Part shown: piece by piece, positions 22,086 to 33,849 of the stretch
Layout: every line of letters starts with the position of its first letter
Position numbering within the stretch: position 1 is the stretch's first letter
Assembly (NCBI GenBank): GCA_022497155.1
Contig: MU385717.1
Location: 372,001-436,000, forward strand
Length of the DNA stretch: 64,000 nt
DNA from: Whalleya microplaca
Lineage: Eukaryota; Ascomycota; Sordariomycetes; Xylariales; Xylariaceae
Reading direction: 5' to 3'
The notes under the pieces: model-generated
Databases searched by the model: none
The model's input: only the letters and a program-made list of their open reading frames with translations
What the model was told of the DNA's origin: nothing
Program-made: the position numbers and the translations under genes

Positions 22086-24587
22086 ATGTTATCTCCCGAG
22101 AATCTGAACAGTTCGGTTGATAACGACGATGTCATCAATTCATATCTTCACCACGGGCCTGGGAGTGACCAGCGGGCAACTGAGTTGCCGTTGCCATCAA
22201 TCATTCAAGGCCAAGATCATAGTTCAACCACCCAACTTATAGGAGAAGAGTATGAGATGAACGAGATCATGCATCCCGGCTCCTCAATCAGCTTAATACA
22301 AGATGTAGACAGTGGTACCGAAGTTCCGTCATTGTCACAGGACGTGGACCAAGAACCCCCAATGGATCAGGCTACAGTTATTGAAGCGGATTCACAGGGA
22401 GCCGCCAATACAATCGATCCAACGTCTCTCCCACCGCCGCTATCTCTCAGGGAATCATTGAGCACTACAGCATTGCTCGGTATCATAGGAGGCCAAATCG
22501 TTATACTCGGGACTGTCGGCTTCCTCGGCTTCCTCTGGTTTGGCCACGGGTCGGCCGCGGAAGGAGCAGAAGCGCAACCTCTTTGGCGGCTCATTGCCCT
22601 TGAAGGCTGGATGATACGAACGATTACCTTGTGCGCGCTCGTGCTGCAATTCATCGTCTCGGTTCAGTCTGTCATATGCACTTCGATGATAGCAGCGCTA
22701 GTCCTGGAGAAGCACTACGTTCGAAAGTCTCAGGTTGCCTGGTTCTCAATTATGCGAAGCATCAACGATGGGCCACGTCAACTCATTCAGCTCCTGTTGT
22801 CCTCTAAGACCTCTCGCATATTTCTTACGTTTGAGCTCTGGCTCCTGATTGTGGCAGCTGTTGTGGCCCTAGGGCTTCAATTTGCTTCTACAATCTTGCT
22901 TTCCGACCTACATGACTATGTCGTCGTTGGAGACGTCAATTCAACGTGGACAAGAAACCTGGTGTCGTACGAAGACAATTTTGTGTTGTCCATTGACAGA
23001 ACCTGGATCCAACGCTCCCCTGTTTATGCAGCATTCGGAGAAGTCCAGACTGGCGCTGACGCTACACCAGATATGCGTGGTTACAGCGACACCGGATTGA
23101 TCCAGAGAGGCCTCCTCCCTATAACAACCAACGAGAATAGAACGTCGGTGCGCAGTTACAGCGGCAACGCGATTGTTATGAACTCCCAAGTCGCTTGCGT
23201 TAGACCGAAGATCACGGGGGCTCACTTCTCCCCAGAGGCGGCCCTTCACCTCTTGGGAACTCTGCATTACATCGAAAGCCTTGAAGGTGCAGGCCTCGAT
23301 GTCTCCAACTGCGATCCCGATAACTGCAAGGACCGCGAATTCATCTGCTCTGTTCCCACTCAGGTGGGGTTGGAGACTCCAAGCTATCAGTCCTCACTCT
23401 GCTTGGTCAGCGGGGATGACCGAGAGGTCCATCCCTACTTTATGAGTTCTCCGTGGAACCCGTCCGGGAGCCTATGGGCATATAACTCCTCAGCCTGGCT
23501 CGTATTTGCTAGCAACATAGGCTTAAATGAAACGCTTGCAATGGAAGATTACCTTGACTTCCAGACAGAAGATCCAACTCTGGAATGGACAAGCTCCATA
23601 GCCCCCAGTGGCCGGTCTATAAATGTGACACTATGCTTTTCGGGGTATGATCTCGAAAGGAAATCCGTCAAAATGAGTACCTCGGGCACCTTGCGAGAGC
23701 CAACAGCAAATTGGTCGTTGATAGCGGGAGCCTACGACACGACACAGGTCCAGAACTACATGGGCGCTACCCAACCACGACAGAGCCATCAAGACAGATA
23801 TATACTTGACCTGAGCGTTCTTGGGGAGCCGAATGACGGCAATTCGTCCAGCCACGCAAATTCTATCACCCCTTACCTAACCGACGATATGGATAACATG
23901 ACCATCTCAGCCCTAACTGTAGGAGTTATTCATGCGACTCTATACGATGCGCTTTACACTGGCCCCAACAGGACGTACTCGGGGTGCTGGAACTGCTATA
24001 TAGAGAGCGAGACAACCAACCCAGAATACGGCATGCTGTTTACGGACATAATTTCGACCACGGGTCGGACCGCCGTCGCTCTGCAGAGCTACATGTCGAT
24101 CCTGGCCATCACCATCTACGAGGCGTATATCAACTCGCTGCCAGGGCTGCAGGAGAGCCAGATTTCCAGGGCCACGGTCGTGCCGGTGCCCGGGCCTTGT
24201 TCCGAGCACACGTGCTCCGGCTTCGTCTCCGTCACCGTCCTCCTCGGCGTGCACCTGGTGTGCGTAGTTGCCATCACGGTTCTATACGTCCGGCAGGTGC
24301 GTTACTCCCGATACGCCAACGAGTGGCACGCGGTGTCGCAGCTCGTCAACCCAGAACTGGCGGATATTCTCGACAAGAGCAACGCGGCCAGCGACAGCTC
24401 CGTCGTCGAGGCGGCTAAGGCTGATGGGAGCGATATATTCGTCAGGCTCGGGGTAGATGGCAGTCGCGGGAAGGTAGAGACTGTGAAATACGTTTCGACT
24501 GAAAAGGCGCCGACTATCCCTGAAAAGCCCCGGCACTGGAGGATGCCGGTGTTCATGAAGAGATGGGTAAATAAGGCCGACGCTTAG
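22086..24587 (+). CDS. Large fungal membrane protein with extracytoplasmic domain, unknown function
   Basis: Single uninterrupted frame, 833 residues, ATG at 22086. Residues 1-120 are acidic and polar. Three hydrophobic helices follow at about 126-150, 178-206 and 246-273, the first with LGIIGGQIVILGTVGFLGF. Residues ~275-705 form a large domain with many N-x-S/T sites and cysteine pairs, which suggests it faces outside or the vesicle lumen. A last helix at about 710-735 (VTVLLGVHLVCVVAITVLY) is followed by a ~100-residue Lys-rich cytoplasmic tail. The motif SIMRSINDGPRQLI just before helix 3 looks conserved, and the layout is familiar from uncharacterised fungal proteins, but I cannot name a family. 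GC content rises sharply in the 3' part (42 of 60 at 24181-24240). Confidence 0.8.
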   Translation: MLSPENLNSSVDNDDVINSYLHHGPGSDQRATELPLPSIIQGQDHSSTTQLIGEEYEMNEIMHPGSSISLIQDVDSGTEVPSLSQDVDQEPPMDQATVIEADSQGAANTIDPTSLPPPLSLRESLSTTALLGIIGGQIVILGTVGFLGFLWFGHGSAAEGAEAQPLWRLIALEGWMIRTITLCALVLQFIVSVQSVICTSMIAALVLEKHYVRKSQVAWFSIMRSINDGPRQLIQLLLSSKTSRIFLTFELWLLIVAAVVALGLQFASTILLSDLHDYVVVGDVNSTWTRNLVSYEDNFVLSIDRTWIQRSPVYAAFGEVQTGADATPDMRGYSDTGLIQRGLLPITTNENRTSVRSYSGNAIVMNSQVACVRPKITGAHFSPEAALHLLGTLHYIESLEGAGLDVSNCDPDNCKDREFICSVPTQVGLETPSYQSSLCLVSGDDREVHPYFMSSPWNPSGSLWAYNSSAWLVFASNIGLNETLAMEDYLDFQTEDPTLEWTSSIAPSGRSINVTLCFSGYDLERKSVKMSTSGTLREPTANWSLIAGAYDTTQVQNYMGATQPRQSHQDRYILDLSVLGEPNDGNSSSHANSITPYLTDDMDNMTISALTVGVIHATLYDALYTGPNRTYSGCWNCYIESETTNPEYGMLFTDIISTTGRTAVALQSYMSILAITIYEAYINSLPGLQESQISRATVVPVPGPCSEHTCSGFVSVTVLLGVHLVCVVAITVLYVRQVRYSRYANEWHAVSQLVNPELADILDKSNAASDSSVVEAAKADGSDIFVRLGVDGSRGKVETVKYVSTEKAPTIPEKPRHWRMPVFMKRWVNKADA

Positions 24588-24649
24588 GTCAACTGCTTGG
24601 TTCACGTACAATGAATGGGCTAACCTAATGTTCTCACTCAGTAGAGTGA

Positions 24650-25140
24650 GATGTTCATGTGTCTGATGGAAATACTTTGACGTGGGAAATGATACTCTTC
24701 TGGCCGACTACATCAGTCCGTTCCTTTTGCTGGTTCCCTTTCGCGCCCTTAAAAATAGGGTCTATCATGTGGCAGCTGGGACAGCGATATCGTTACTCTT
24801 TACCATCCTGGTTGTCATATCCACTAGTTTATTTCTGTCAACGCCGTTGACTATTTGGATCTAGTCACATTCACTGGCCACTTCGTAGACGAGTCATCAC
24901 GACTTGAGGATGTCTCGGCTTTCTCAGTTATTCCGATGATGAGCACATCTACAAATCTGTTCAGTGAGGTTATGGGGCTCGGCGACATACACCTTCCTTA
25001 CCCTAACGGATGCTTAGAGCAAGAAGCTTATCAGCCCTCTGTGCCGTATAGCTCTGACCTTTCTGAATCACGGTCCAATGGGCCAGAAAACCTAGATATG
25101 TTTCGTTGGCGCTTATGTAGGTTGGTACTTTGACTCGACT
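24650..25140 (+). pseudogene. Frameshifted fragment of a fungal multi-helix membrane protein
   Basis: One frame at 24682-24861 encodes DYISPFLLLVPFRALKNRV then a long hydrophobic helix (AAGTAISLLFTILVVISTSLF), and stops. A second frame continues from about 24855 with DLVTFTGHFVDESSRLEDV and FSVIPMMSTSTN to about 25130, and near 25105 a third frame has YVGWYFDSTGARNY. The order of a serine/proline-helix-lumenal domain resembles the start of DUF3433-type fungal membrane proteins, from memory only. With no splice sites that join the frames, I read it as a broken remnant. It lies directly after the intact membrane-protein gene, but the two share no obvious sequence. Confidence 0.4.
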
Positions 25141-25311
25141 GGGGCCAGAAATTACATGTAGTACTCGTCATTGCTGGAGCCTTGAATTAAAACGCTGCCT
25201 TAAGAACCTGACCTTACCCATCTGTTCGCATGGTCGTACTCTTTCTGTTCAGCACAACTTGGATCTTCGGAATTCTCTTCCTTACATCTCCATTATTAAC
25301 AGCCGGCTGAT

Positions 25312-25976
25312 ATGGCTTACAAACTTCACATTCCGCCTTGCATTTGCGATCCGGCTCATCCTAACCACCCCCCACCGAAAGACAAGCCTTTGAGGATCCA
25401 AATTGAAGGTCCTTTAGTTTCTATACAGAGACTCCTCCCCGAGAGTACATGGGATATGGATTTTACGACCGACATCAAATTCCCACAACCCGCCGGCCCA
25501 CACCTTGCAAGACTAACGCACCAAGTATTATACGGTGAGGATATCTCTGTAGATGATATGGTCGTGCGTGATGAATACTTGGGCGTGGTAATGATAGATA
25601 AAATTCCGCAGAGGTACGTGTTTATTTATGACCTTAGGTAATTACTGAATTTTAACACACCTTGTTATCTAGTGAATTCGATTATTACGGTGTCACCTTT
25701 GATCATTTGGTCCCTCCTGATGACCTAGATCCCGAAGTTCTGCAGGTCAATATTATGGAATTAGAGATCGATCAAGGGCCCTATGCTGGTGGCATTGAAT
25801 ATGCCAATAAATACTTGAACATTACGGTAGACCCGGCCGATTATCTGGGGAAAAAAGATACTTGCCGTACCGAGATGTTGTGCCAAAAGGAAGGGTACTC
25901 AAGACCGTGGCAGAGTGAACGAATCCGTCGCCTGCAGGAATGGAAAGATGATATTGAGACCTGGTGGAAGATATGA
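25312..25976 (+). CDS. Unknown two-exon protein
   Basis: Exons 25312-25613 and 25673-25976 join across a 59 bp intron (donor GTACGT, acceptor TATCTAG), giving 201 residues: ...MIDKIPQ|SEFDYYGVTF.... The protein is hydrophilic and acidic, without signal peptide or membrane helix; it starts MAYKLHIPPCICDPAHPNHP and ends in RRLQEWKDDIETWWKI. The Cys-x-Cys and His/Pro-rich start could bind metal, but this is only a guess. I recognise no family. Clean splicing of two open frames that fit in phase supports a real gene; the absence of an evident N-terminal domain leaves open that more exons lie upstream, in the broken region 24650-25140. Confidence 0.55.
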
Positions 25977-27182
25977 ACTGTGTTGACATGATACACCTGT
26001 ATAGCAGCACGAAATGTGGGCTCTAGATCGAGTTGTGAGATGCTGTCTTTGATGGAGGGTATTATTATATAATTACCCGATAGTCGTCATAACCCTTTCC
26101 TTCCATATCTATTACACATTCATAATAACTGGTGTATTGAAGGAAAAGATAAGTAATGAGTGCGAAAGAGTTGTATTAAAGGAGTGGAATCTATCTAGTT
26201 TGGTAGTTCACTATAAGTAATAGGATGATTTAACGTGCTGCGCACGTTCCACCTCCACACTACCTTAACCCCCAGGTAATAGGTACATACCATCCGTCAC
26301 TCACACCTACCCTTCTCCTATATATGTATATGTATATCATATCAACTTCACCATGTACATGCTTCCAGGGCTACCAGGTTAGGTAATCCAATCTCACTCT
26401 TATCAGCCTTAACATTACTTTATGATATCATACCCAAGAATGGATCTATGTTCTAGCAGCTCTAGCAGCTGTTCAATCAGATTGGACAGCAAAAACCGCT
26501 GTATGAAAATGCAAATGTGGATCGTTATTTTGCACATCGGAATCTCGCTGGTTACCATGGCTGACGAGATGACGCAGCGCTCTATTGGTGCCACCATGAC
26601 CTCCGTGACTTGTGTCACATTCTCATAACAACATTGAATTTGACTACCTGGGTACCTTGCAGGCGCCTTCAACCAGTGTTATGACTTATGAGACTAAGTT
26701 GGTATAATGTACATACAGTTATCGTACGGCAAGTGCACATGTGCTGCCCGGCCGCCGTTCCTCTCCTTCGCAGGTTACCTATCAGCTCGAGGAAGGTTGC
26801 TGCCTTTCCTGCCTTCATACCTACCTTAGTATTCAGTTCAGCAGGTATTCCCGTCTCTCCTTGGACCCTGCTTTCTACCTACTTGTACCTACTTAGTAAT
26901 TAATCAGGCTTGAAGCCGGCCTGTAGTCGTTCGCTCGCTCTTTCTTTCCCCTGCTGTAGTCTAGAATACTTTGCATGGCTCAGCTTCCAGGCACGTTGAC
27001 GGTGCTTCTTCTTGTAGCAGATCCTCTACATCTTTCTCTTGTTGTTGATCATTATGTTTTGAATCCAGTCCTGGCTGTTGCTTTTGGAGTCTTGGAACGG
27101 CTTTTTGCATTTGCATTTTCATTTTCTTGGTCTTGGTCTTGGTCCTTGTTGTTTCTTGGGCACCAATAATCACATCACCACC
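25977..27182. other. Intergenic 1.2 kb
   Basis: No coding signal. Contains AT-rich 3' flank (26000-26220), a TATATGTATATGTATAT stretch at about 26321-26337 and TACCTAC motifs near 26270-26300 and 26815-26890. The pyrimidine-rich part after 26900 and a Kozak-like CACCACC at 27176-27182 mark the promoter and leader of the RhoGEF gene. Confidence 0.55.
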
Positions 27183-30100
27183 ATGGCTGTCGCCCTCTTA
27201 AAACACGAATCGCCCCGACCTTGTTCACGAAGTAGTTCCGTACATCTTGCCTCCAAGACGGGCTGGGCCACGCCTATTCCGCCCTCAGCTCTCAGATTGA
27301 ATCGAACCGATCCCGATCTCGGCCTTAGCTTCGATGATATAGGTGTGCTCCGTGACGAGGGGGAGGAAACATGGAAGACATTGGATAATATAGCTGTCCT
27401 TGGGTTGACTTTGGAACATAACGATGATAAATCAACACATTCAGCAGAATTGCCTAGATTCTCACTCGATGGTGATGACGGGAACAATAAGTCTGGAAAG
27501 AAAGAAGCATCTCCAGTAGTTGGGCCATTTCATAAGTGGATGAAAACCTTACACAAACGGGCACATCGCTCAAGGATCCATGATATCGACGGTCCGACTG
27601 ATCCCTTTCCCGAGTACTATTTCGGAGTCGATGGCTCACTACCAGACGGCCACAGGAAGTCCTCTTCAGGCTCCTCGTACGGATTTGTTGCGGCTGTCAG
27701 AAGCGCAAGTGTAAGCCTTGCGAGCAATAGTGTGATCACACGGCCAAGAAGACATACTGCACGCTCCTCCCATGGCAGGGCAGATCGTAGCAGCAGAGGC
27801 TCGGCATCATGTCCACGGTTCTCGGAAGACAGCGCTAGTTTCGAGTCGACTTATATCGCGGATCCGGGAGTCACTGAGCGTCTTCTTCAAAGACGTCGCA
27901 TTCTCGAGGAACTTATCAACACCGAAGAGAGCTACATCGGAGATATCAAATTTCTCATGAACGTAAGTGTTTAACATTGACAGCAACAGCTTGTAAGGTC
28001 ACTTGCACTGATTTCTATAAGGTTTACGTTACCATTTTGGCTTCCCTGCCAACGGCACACATGGGCCTCCGATCCTCTATCAACCGTAATTTGACTGATA
28101 TCGTCGAGTTGCATGAGGAAATCCTTGGCGAGCTTCATCGAGTGGTACCCGATTCTGAGTATACGCAACCAGAACGTATACCGGTAACGCCTAATCCACC
28201 GCCTGTCAAAAGACATCACCGCTGGCGCAGCCTCGACTCGGTTCCAGAGAACAGGAAAAGGACCTCTTGGCTTCAGAACGTTCCTAGTGTGATCGCCGAG
28301 CCAAGCATCGCGGCTGATGTTGCTGAAGTCTTCGGGAAGAGGGTAAGTCGTGCTTTCATACTATAGCATATCGATTCCAATGCTATGACTTCAATATGAA
28401 AGGACAGGGGTTGCTAATACCGACCCAGATGAATCGCTTTTTCGTCTACGAAGAGTATGGTGCGAAGTATGAAATGATGGTCAAAGATGTTGCGTCTGCT
28501 CATAGAACGCTACCTCAATGGGAGACATACCAAAAGGGGTTAGAAGCCTTGGCTGCTTCATTGGGTGCCGTCAATTATCATATAGATCACTCGAAGAAGT
28601 CGCTCACTATTGGAGATCTCCTGGTCAAAGTAGGTACCAATTTAGTCATGTAGTTTCTAAGATTCCACTAACGACGCCAAGCCCATCCAGAGAATCTGCA
28701 GATATCCTCTTCTCTTTGCCGAGCTCCTCAAGTATACGCCTGTCTGCGATTGTCCCAATTCCCACATGGGGATCGAGAATGTACTCGTCCGGCTGCGTGA
28801 GGCCACCGGAGAAATTAACAAGGCCACAGATGATCCTGGAATGAAAGTAACGATGGAGCAGACTTGGTTACTTCAAGATCGACTCGTGCTCCCAAACCAG
28901 GTATGGCATACCTTCTGCATTTGTATTAAGCATTCTAACAGTCTACCAGAGATTAGATGCGGCTTCCAAAACCACAATACGTTCGTTTGGACAAATCCGG
29001 CTTTGCGGCGCTCTGTATGTCTGCTGGCAGACCAGAGATGGCGTAGCTGGTGAATATATGGTTTCTCTTCTTTATAAAAACTATCTGTGCCTTGCTACGA
29101 CCAGCAAGGTGGATCAGATCTATACTATTCAAGCTTGTATAAGTTTGAACGACATTAAAATTGAGGAAGTCGACAACTGTCGAGGTGAGTTGCGTCTTCA
29201 TTCTCAGACTTTAATTAAGATATCCTTCTAGTATGCTCACCAATGCCAGGGTTACAATGTCACACTGCTCCTTACTCCTGGAAAGTTGTCTTCGAATGTG
29301 ACCATCAACTCTACGAGATCATCATGACGGCTTGTTCCCCTAAAGAGGAGATGGAATGGCGCAGCCGTCTTACACGGCGTGATTCAGTTGAACCACATGA
29401 ATCTTCTGAACCTATGTTCTACAGCTCAATTTCTCTCAACATCAAGAGCCTTGGAACCGTCTTTGGGAAGCCAGGTGAGCGAGCTACTTTTCGACTACGG
29501 CGCCGTCGTATTGCTAACCTACCTAGGTACCGTTGCTCGCCGACTCTCCATTCATCGAGCCACTACAGTCGGTCCTAAATCACCGTTATGTCAGGTGATT
29601 GTTAAGAATACAAGTGTGATGAAGGAGACCTCGTCGGCAACCTCTGGGTCGCCTATCAACCGATCGCAGTCACTCTTGACAACGAACTCTCGAATCCCAG
29701 TCCTTGCACCCTCTCGAGGAGATCGAGCCCGTCTTGAGGCTTTGCTGGCAGACGTCTGGAGTCGAAATTTCTTGCCCTTTCCCGGCATAACAACCCGGTC
29801 CAGGAGTGAGCACCTAGTTCGTAGCTCAGCATCGACAGTTATGCGAAAGCTAAGTGTTGCGAGCATCACGAACTCTTTCGCAAAGCGTTCGACAAGTGCT
29901 AGTGTAGCAAGGCCGAACGACGATGAGCTTCCCCACGTCGGTGGCTTCGTTGATACTCTTGTCAATACCAATTGCGATGCGCCACGTCAGCAAGTTTCTG
30001 ACACCGATACGGCTGGAGAGGACGACACCAGGCGCAGGCTTCCGATGATTCGAGACGAGGTAGAGCGCGCAAGCAGTACTAGCCCTGCTTCGGCAGTTGA

Positions 30101-30419
30101 TGCCGGTACGCTATCAGGAACAGTTAGAAGACTAGATCGTTCGAAATTGGATCCGAGGCTAGGAGAAGAAGGTGGAATTGGCACACCAGCCCTACGGAAC
30201 TCATCGCCAAACAGTATCCGTCAAAATCGACAGACACCGCCGTCGTCAGCGAGGTCGTCGCCCTCTAGTACGGAGAAAGAGAATTTATGCCAAGAGTCTC
30301 GAAGCAAGCATCACTTGCGGGAAACATTGCATAGCGCTAGGCCTACAAGCAAATGGTCTCGCGTCAGCGCGATAAACAGGGGCTTGATGGCATCCGGTAT
30401 TCGCAGCTTCTTTCGATAA
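27183..30419 (+). CDS. Rho guanine nucleotide exchange factor (DH-PH)
   Basis: Seven exons: 27183-27962, 28022-28342, 28429-28629, 28682-28900, 28950-29184, 29250-29474 and 29527-30419; 957 residues. The N-terminal 230 residues are Ser/Arg-rich and probably disordered. The DH domain starts with RRRILEELINTEESYIGDIKFL, runs through DIVELHEEIL and FFVYEEYGAKYEMMV, and has the characteristic last helix with PIQRICRYPLLFAELLKYT (about residues 435-453). A PH-like domain follows (LLQDRLVLPN ... GLQCHTAPYSWKVVFECD ... EMEWRSRL). The C-terminal ~330 residues are Ser/Arg-rich. Such proteins load GTP on Rho or Cdc42 GTPases to set polarity, septation and wall synthesis. The acceptor of exon 6 has an in-frame alternative at 29231 (six residues more). 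Target GTPase cannot be told from sequence. Confidence 0.9.
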
Positions 30420-31635
30420 TCAAGAAGAGGGGCATCGTAATTAAGCATTGCATAGCAGGTTGGGTATACATAGATGGTTTGGACTGGGTTCGAATTCGGA
30501 TTATACCCCATTTGACAGTTTATTTTTTTCTTTGTCATGAGGTTGGGACAGCAATATATATACCCTACGACGCCGTTGATTGTTTTTGACTGGCTTGAGA
30601 GTTTTGGAGTGAGGCTTGGACAACTCCGACTATTCACTAGACGATGGAATTAGTTTAGACTCGCAAAGCTTCATATTGCTCAGTGCAATGGAATGAAGCG
30701 CATATTCTTGACGATGCCGTATTTTGAAACCAAGGCTGGGAGTTCAGAAGCTGTCGGCTACTCCCGCCATCCGCCAAGCCAGGAAAATGACGACCTTGGG
30801 ATGGAATGTGTTTCTTTGTTTTTCTATGGCCAAGTATGTATGTAAGAACACTTCTATGTACAGCAGAGAAATGGCAATGGCTGGTCATTACCTACATGTA
30901 CATGTAGCCTTTAGGTTAATTACTTGGTACACCTTCGGCAGAGTGGCATTGGGTTGGGGCGATCCCTGGCGTAAGCTCCATCGGTGACGTAAATCATTAT
31001 GGCGGGGAGCTGACGCAGGAACAAACAGAGTTGGCGGACAAAGCTGAACAGCACTAAAAGATGCCAGATAGAGCCCTGGCAGCCCTGGTATTGCTGCTTG
31101 TGGCACTACGTACATGTACCGAATAAATACAGTGCCTGCTGTATGTACGTAAGATTCCAATGTATTGCACTGCTTGATGAGGGGCAGGAGGGCAGGAGGG
31201 CAGGAGGGGCATTCAACTGTCGCGTGCTTTGGGTCTGTTTGTATGATGACGTAGTTGGTCTTAGGTAGGCTTAACATGCCACTACATCATGATCGAATCG
31301 GACAGTTTGCCAGGGAAACAACACTTTGCAAAGAATCCGAAGGTATTTGAAAGCTTTATTAGAAGCCTAAAAGTTGCACACCTGACTTCCATCTCTCATT
31401 CTATCCCAATTCTCATACATCCATCCACCAACCTCTGAGCCAACTCCTCATCATCAAGCATACTCACATACGTACCAATCCCGAATCCATCACGGTTTTC
31501 ACTGCATTATACTTCAACAGCGATACATAATTTCGTACTCGGTACAGCAAGCACAGCCTACCTGTATCACCAAGCGACCGCTCGTCAAAAAATACACCGA
31601 ACCATCCTCACACCACCACCACAGCAACCGCTAAC
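30420..31635. other. Intergenic 1.2 kb
   Basis: Holds the RhoGEF 3' flank and the promoter of the Rtc3-like gene. An 8-mer (GGCAGGAG) is repeated three times at 31183-31206. The last ~250 bases are CT- and CA-rich, as is common in leaders of highly expressed fungal genes. No gene seen. Confidence 0.55.
31183..31206. repeat. Tandem GGCAGGAG x3
   Basis: Three perfect 8-bp units in the intergenic region upstream of the Rtc3-like gene. Confidence 0.9.
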
Positions 31636-32450
31636 ATGACCAAGGGAGAGGCTACCCAGACCAAGGTCCACTACAAGGGCCAGGACGAGGACTTCATCAT
31701 CTTCGTTGACGACATCAGTACCTACAAGAAGTGGCAGAGCGACAAGTCGGTGCCCATGGCCCATTTTATCTCGACCTTCAAGGTCTTCGTAACGCATAAG
31801 TAAGTGTCAGGCTTGAGCCCACGCCTCCCCCTCTCAGCCCTTCCCAATCCCAATCATGTCGGAATCCCGAATTCAATCCCCGGCCAATCCCATCATCTTC
31901 GAATACTCGAAACGTGGTGAGGCAGCTCAGCCCCCTCGGCTAGTAAACGCCTGGGCGCTTACGAGCTGAATGGGTGTTCCCCGAGGTGTTGCCCCCAACC
32001 ATCAATTCTGCAACGGGTGGCCCCCAAGAACGGGCCGCCTGGCGGCACAGCGGGCGATATGCGCGTCAACGACTCATCTGTAGACGCCGCCCGACCAATA
32101 CATTGCCCCCAACACCACACCACCTCTATGTCAATCCTAACGTGTTTCGGCGGCTAATGCAACATCTTCAACAACAGGCAAGGCAACCAGGGCCAATTCG
32201 ACGGGGCCTCTCAGGCCACGTTGGAGAACGAGTTCGGCACTCACACTGATGACGAGGTCATCAAGAAGATCCTGGAGGAGGGAAGCCTGCTAGAATCCCA
32301 GGTATGTTCACCCTATCGGAGTGAGACGTATATGCATGACTTCGAGTACATACTAACAGCTGTTCCCAACTTCAGTTCCCGGAGCGCCAAGGACCCAAGA
32401 ACGACGCTCAGCAGGGCTCCATCGTCACCGGCCAGCCAGGCACGAGATAG
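31636..32450 (+). CDS. SBDS-domain protein, Rtc3-like
   Basis: Three exons: 31636-31799, 32178-32301 and 32376-32450; 120 residues. It begins MTKGEATQTKVHYKGQ, followed by DEDFIIFVDDISTYKKWQSD and STFKVFVTHK, and then GASQATLENEFGTHTDDEVI and KILEEGSLLES, which is the N-terminal SBDS fold without the two C-terminal domains of the ribosome maturation factor Sdo1. Single-domain forms are typical of fungi; yeast Rtc3 (Hgh16) is linked to RNA metabolism and stress. The first intron is 378 bp, the longest in the window, and sits after codon 54; the second is 74 bp. The tail (GSIVTGQPGTR) is polar. Confidence 0.88.
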
Positions 32451-33849
32451 AGGCTTGTAGTTGTTAGTCGCCCGTTTCGTCCGAGGAAACTCGCACATAA
32501 ACGGAGCTTTGTATTCGTGAGGGGAAATCGGGACGTCAGGGGCAAGAAGGAAGGGGCAAGATGCGGTGTTGTTGAATCTCTCATCGCCAATGGGGATTAG
32601 GTAGCTGAGGAATCAGGCGGCTTCCTTTCTAAGCGATTTTCTATGGATCAACTTCGCCCATCTGCGAGGAACCCCCATTTCCGTTGAATTCGTCCAATTG
32701 ACATAGCTAGCGATTCTACGAATTGATCACGTTCTCGAATTCAACGTAACGTTCACTCACTATGTTAATCCGTGAAATGTCTAGAAGTCGAAGTATATTT
32801 GATGGAGTATTCTAATCGGCGAACTGAGCCGCGCCCCTACCGTTGTTTCGCAACCTAGTCCGTGTACCCACATTCTACCCATAGCTACCATCATCGTTGC
32901 CCAAGATAAGCAGGCTCTGAAACTCTACCAAGACGACATCCGTGGCTTAGCCCATTTCCGCCCGTCGGTCACTCGACCTCGCTACCATCATTGCTGGACT
33001 TCGCGCGAATTGCGCTCGGATACCTACCAAGATGCTAACCTAGGCGATAAGACGATCCCGCTTCACAATGTGATTTTGCTCACAAAAGTAGGGAAAACAA
33101 TCAGTAGTTTTTACTTTCTTCCTTCATATTTCTCATGAATAATCAGTATTAGTCTAGGTACCGTTATACGCCATTTGAACACCGGTCGGCGAGGCCGGAA
33201 AGGGTAGATAGATAGACCCCGTAGATGAAACGGGGGCCTACTAGCCGCGCTTTCTCCTTCCTCGCTTGATCCCATCTCGCGATGTTCGCTTTGCTGGTAG
33301 CTAGGGGGTGGTATGTGACCGTGCCTCCTCTCGCCGCAATGTGCCTCTTCCTCCTCCTTGATGGCCCATCCGTCCTGATGTTCTCATCTCCTTGTCTTCA
33401 TTCCTCAAATGTCCAACCAACGCATCCATCTCATCCCAAGTTTGCCATTGTCATGTACATGCACTGGGTCCTCCCCAGGTTACTCCGCGAGGATGGCCGT
33501 CGTAGGTGTGTGGTGTAGTGTGGTGTCGTGAGATATACCAAAAAAGCAAGTCCAGGTATAAACGCCGGGTGATTCTTTGCAAATGCCAGAGTCGATAGGT
33601 ATTTAATAATAATAAAAAGGGGGAAAATTCGCTTGGGGATAAATAAAAAAGGAATTATGAATGCACATATACTAAGATTTCCATTTCTCTAGAACGTGAA
33701 ATGTAGCTGGCTGTATGTACGAGTCTATATTCCCTCTCCCCCCTCGCTGTATATATAGACCTAGCGGTGATTCGGGGAAAGGGAAGAATTGGTTGACATA
33801 TGTGCAATCAACCCGGTGCTCGTCCTCTCGGGCTAGGTAGTACCGCTAC
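32451..33849. other. Intergenic 1.4 kb, convergent 3' flanks
   Basis: The Rtc3-like gene and the membrane-protein gene converge here. A TAATAATAATAAAAAGG stretch at about 33605 and a TATATATAG stretch near 33750 are the only visible low-complexity elements. I found no coding signal, though the stretch is longer than two 3' UTRs need. Confidence 0.5.
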
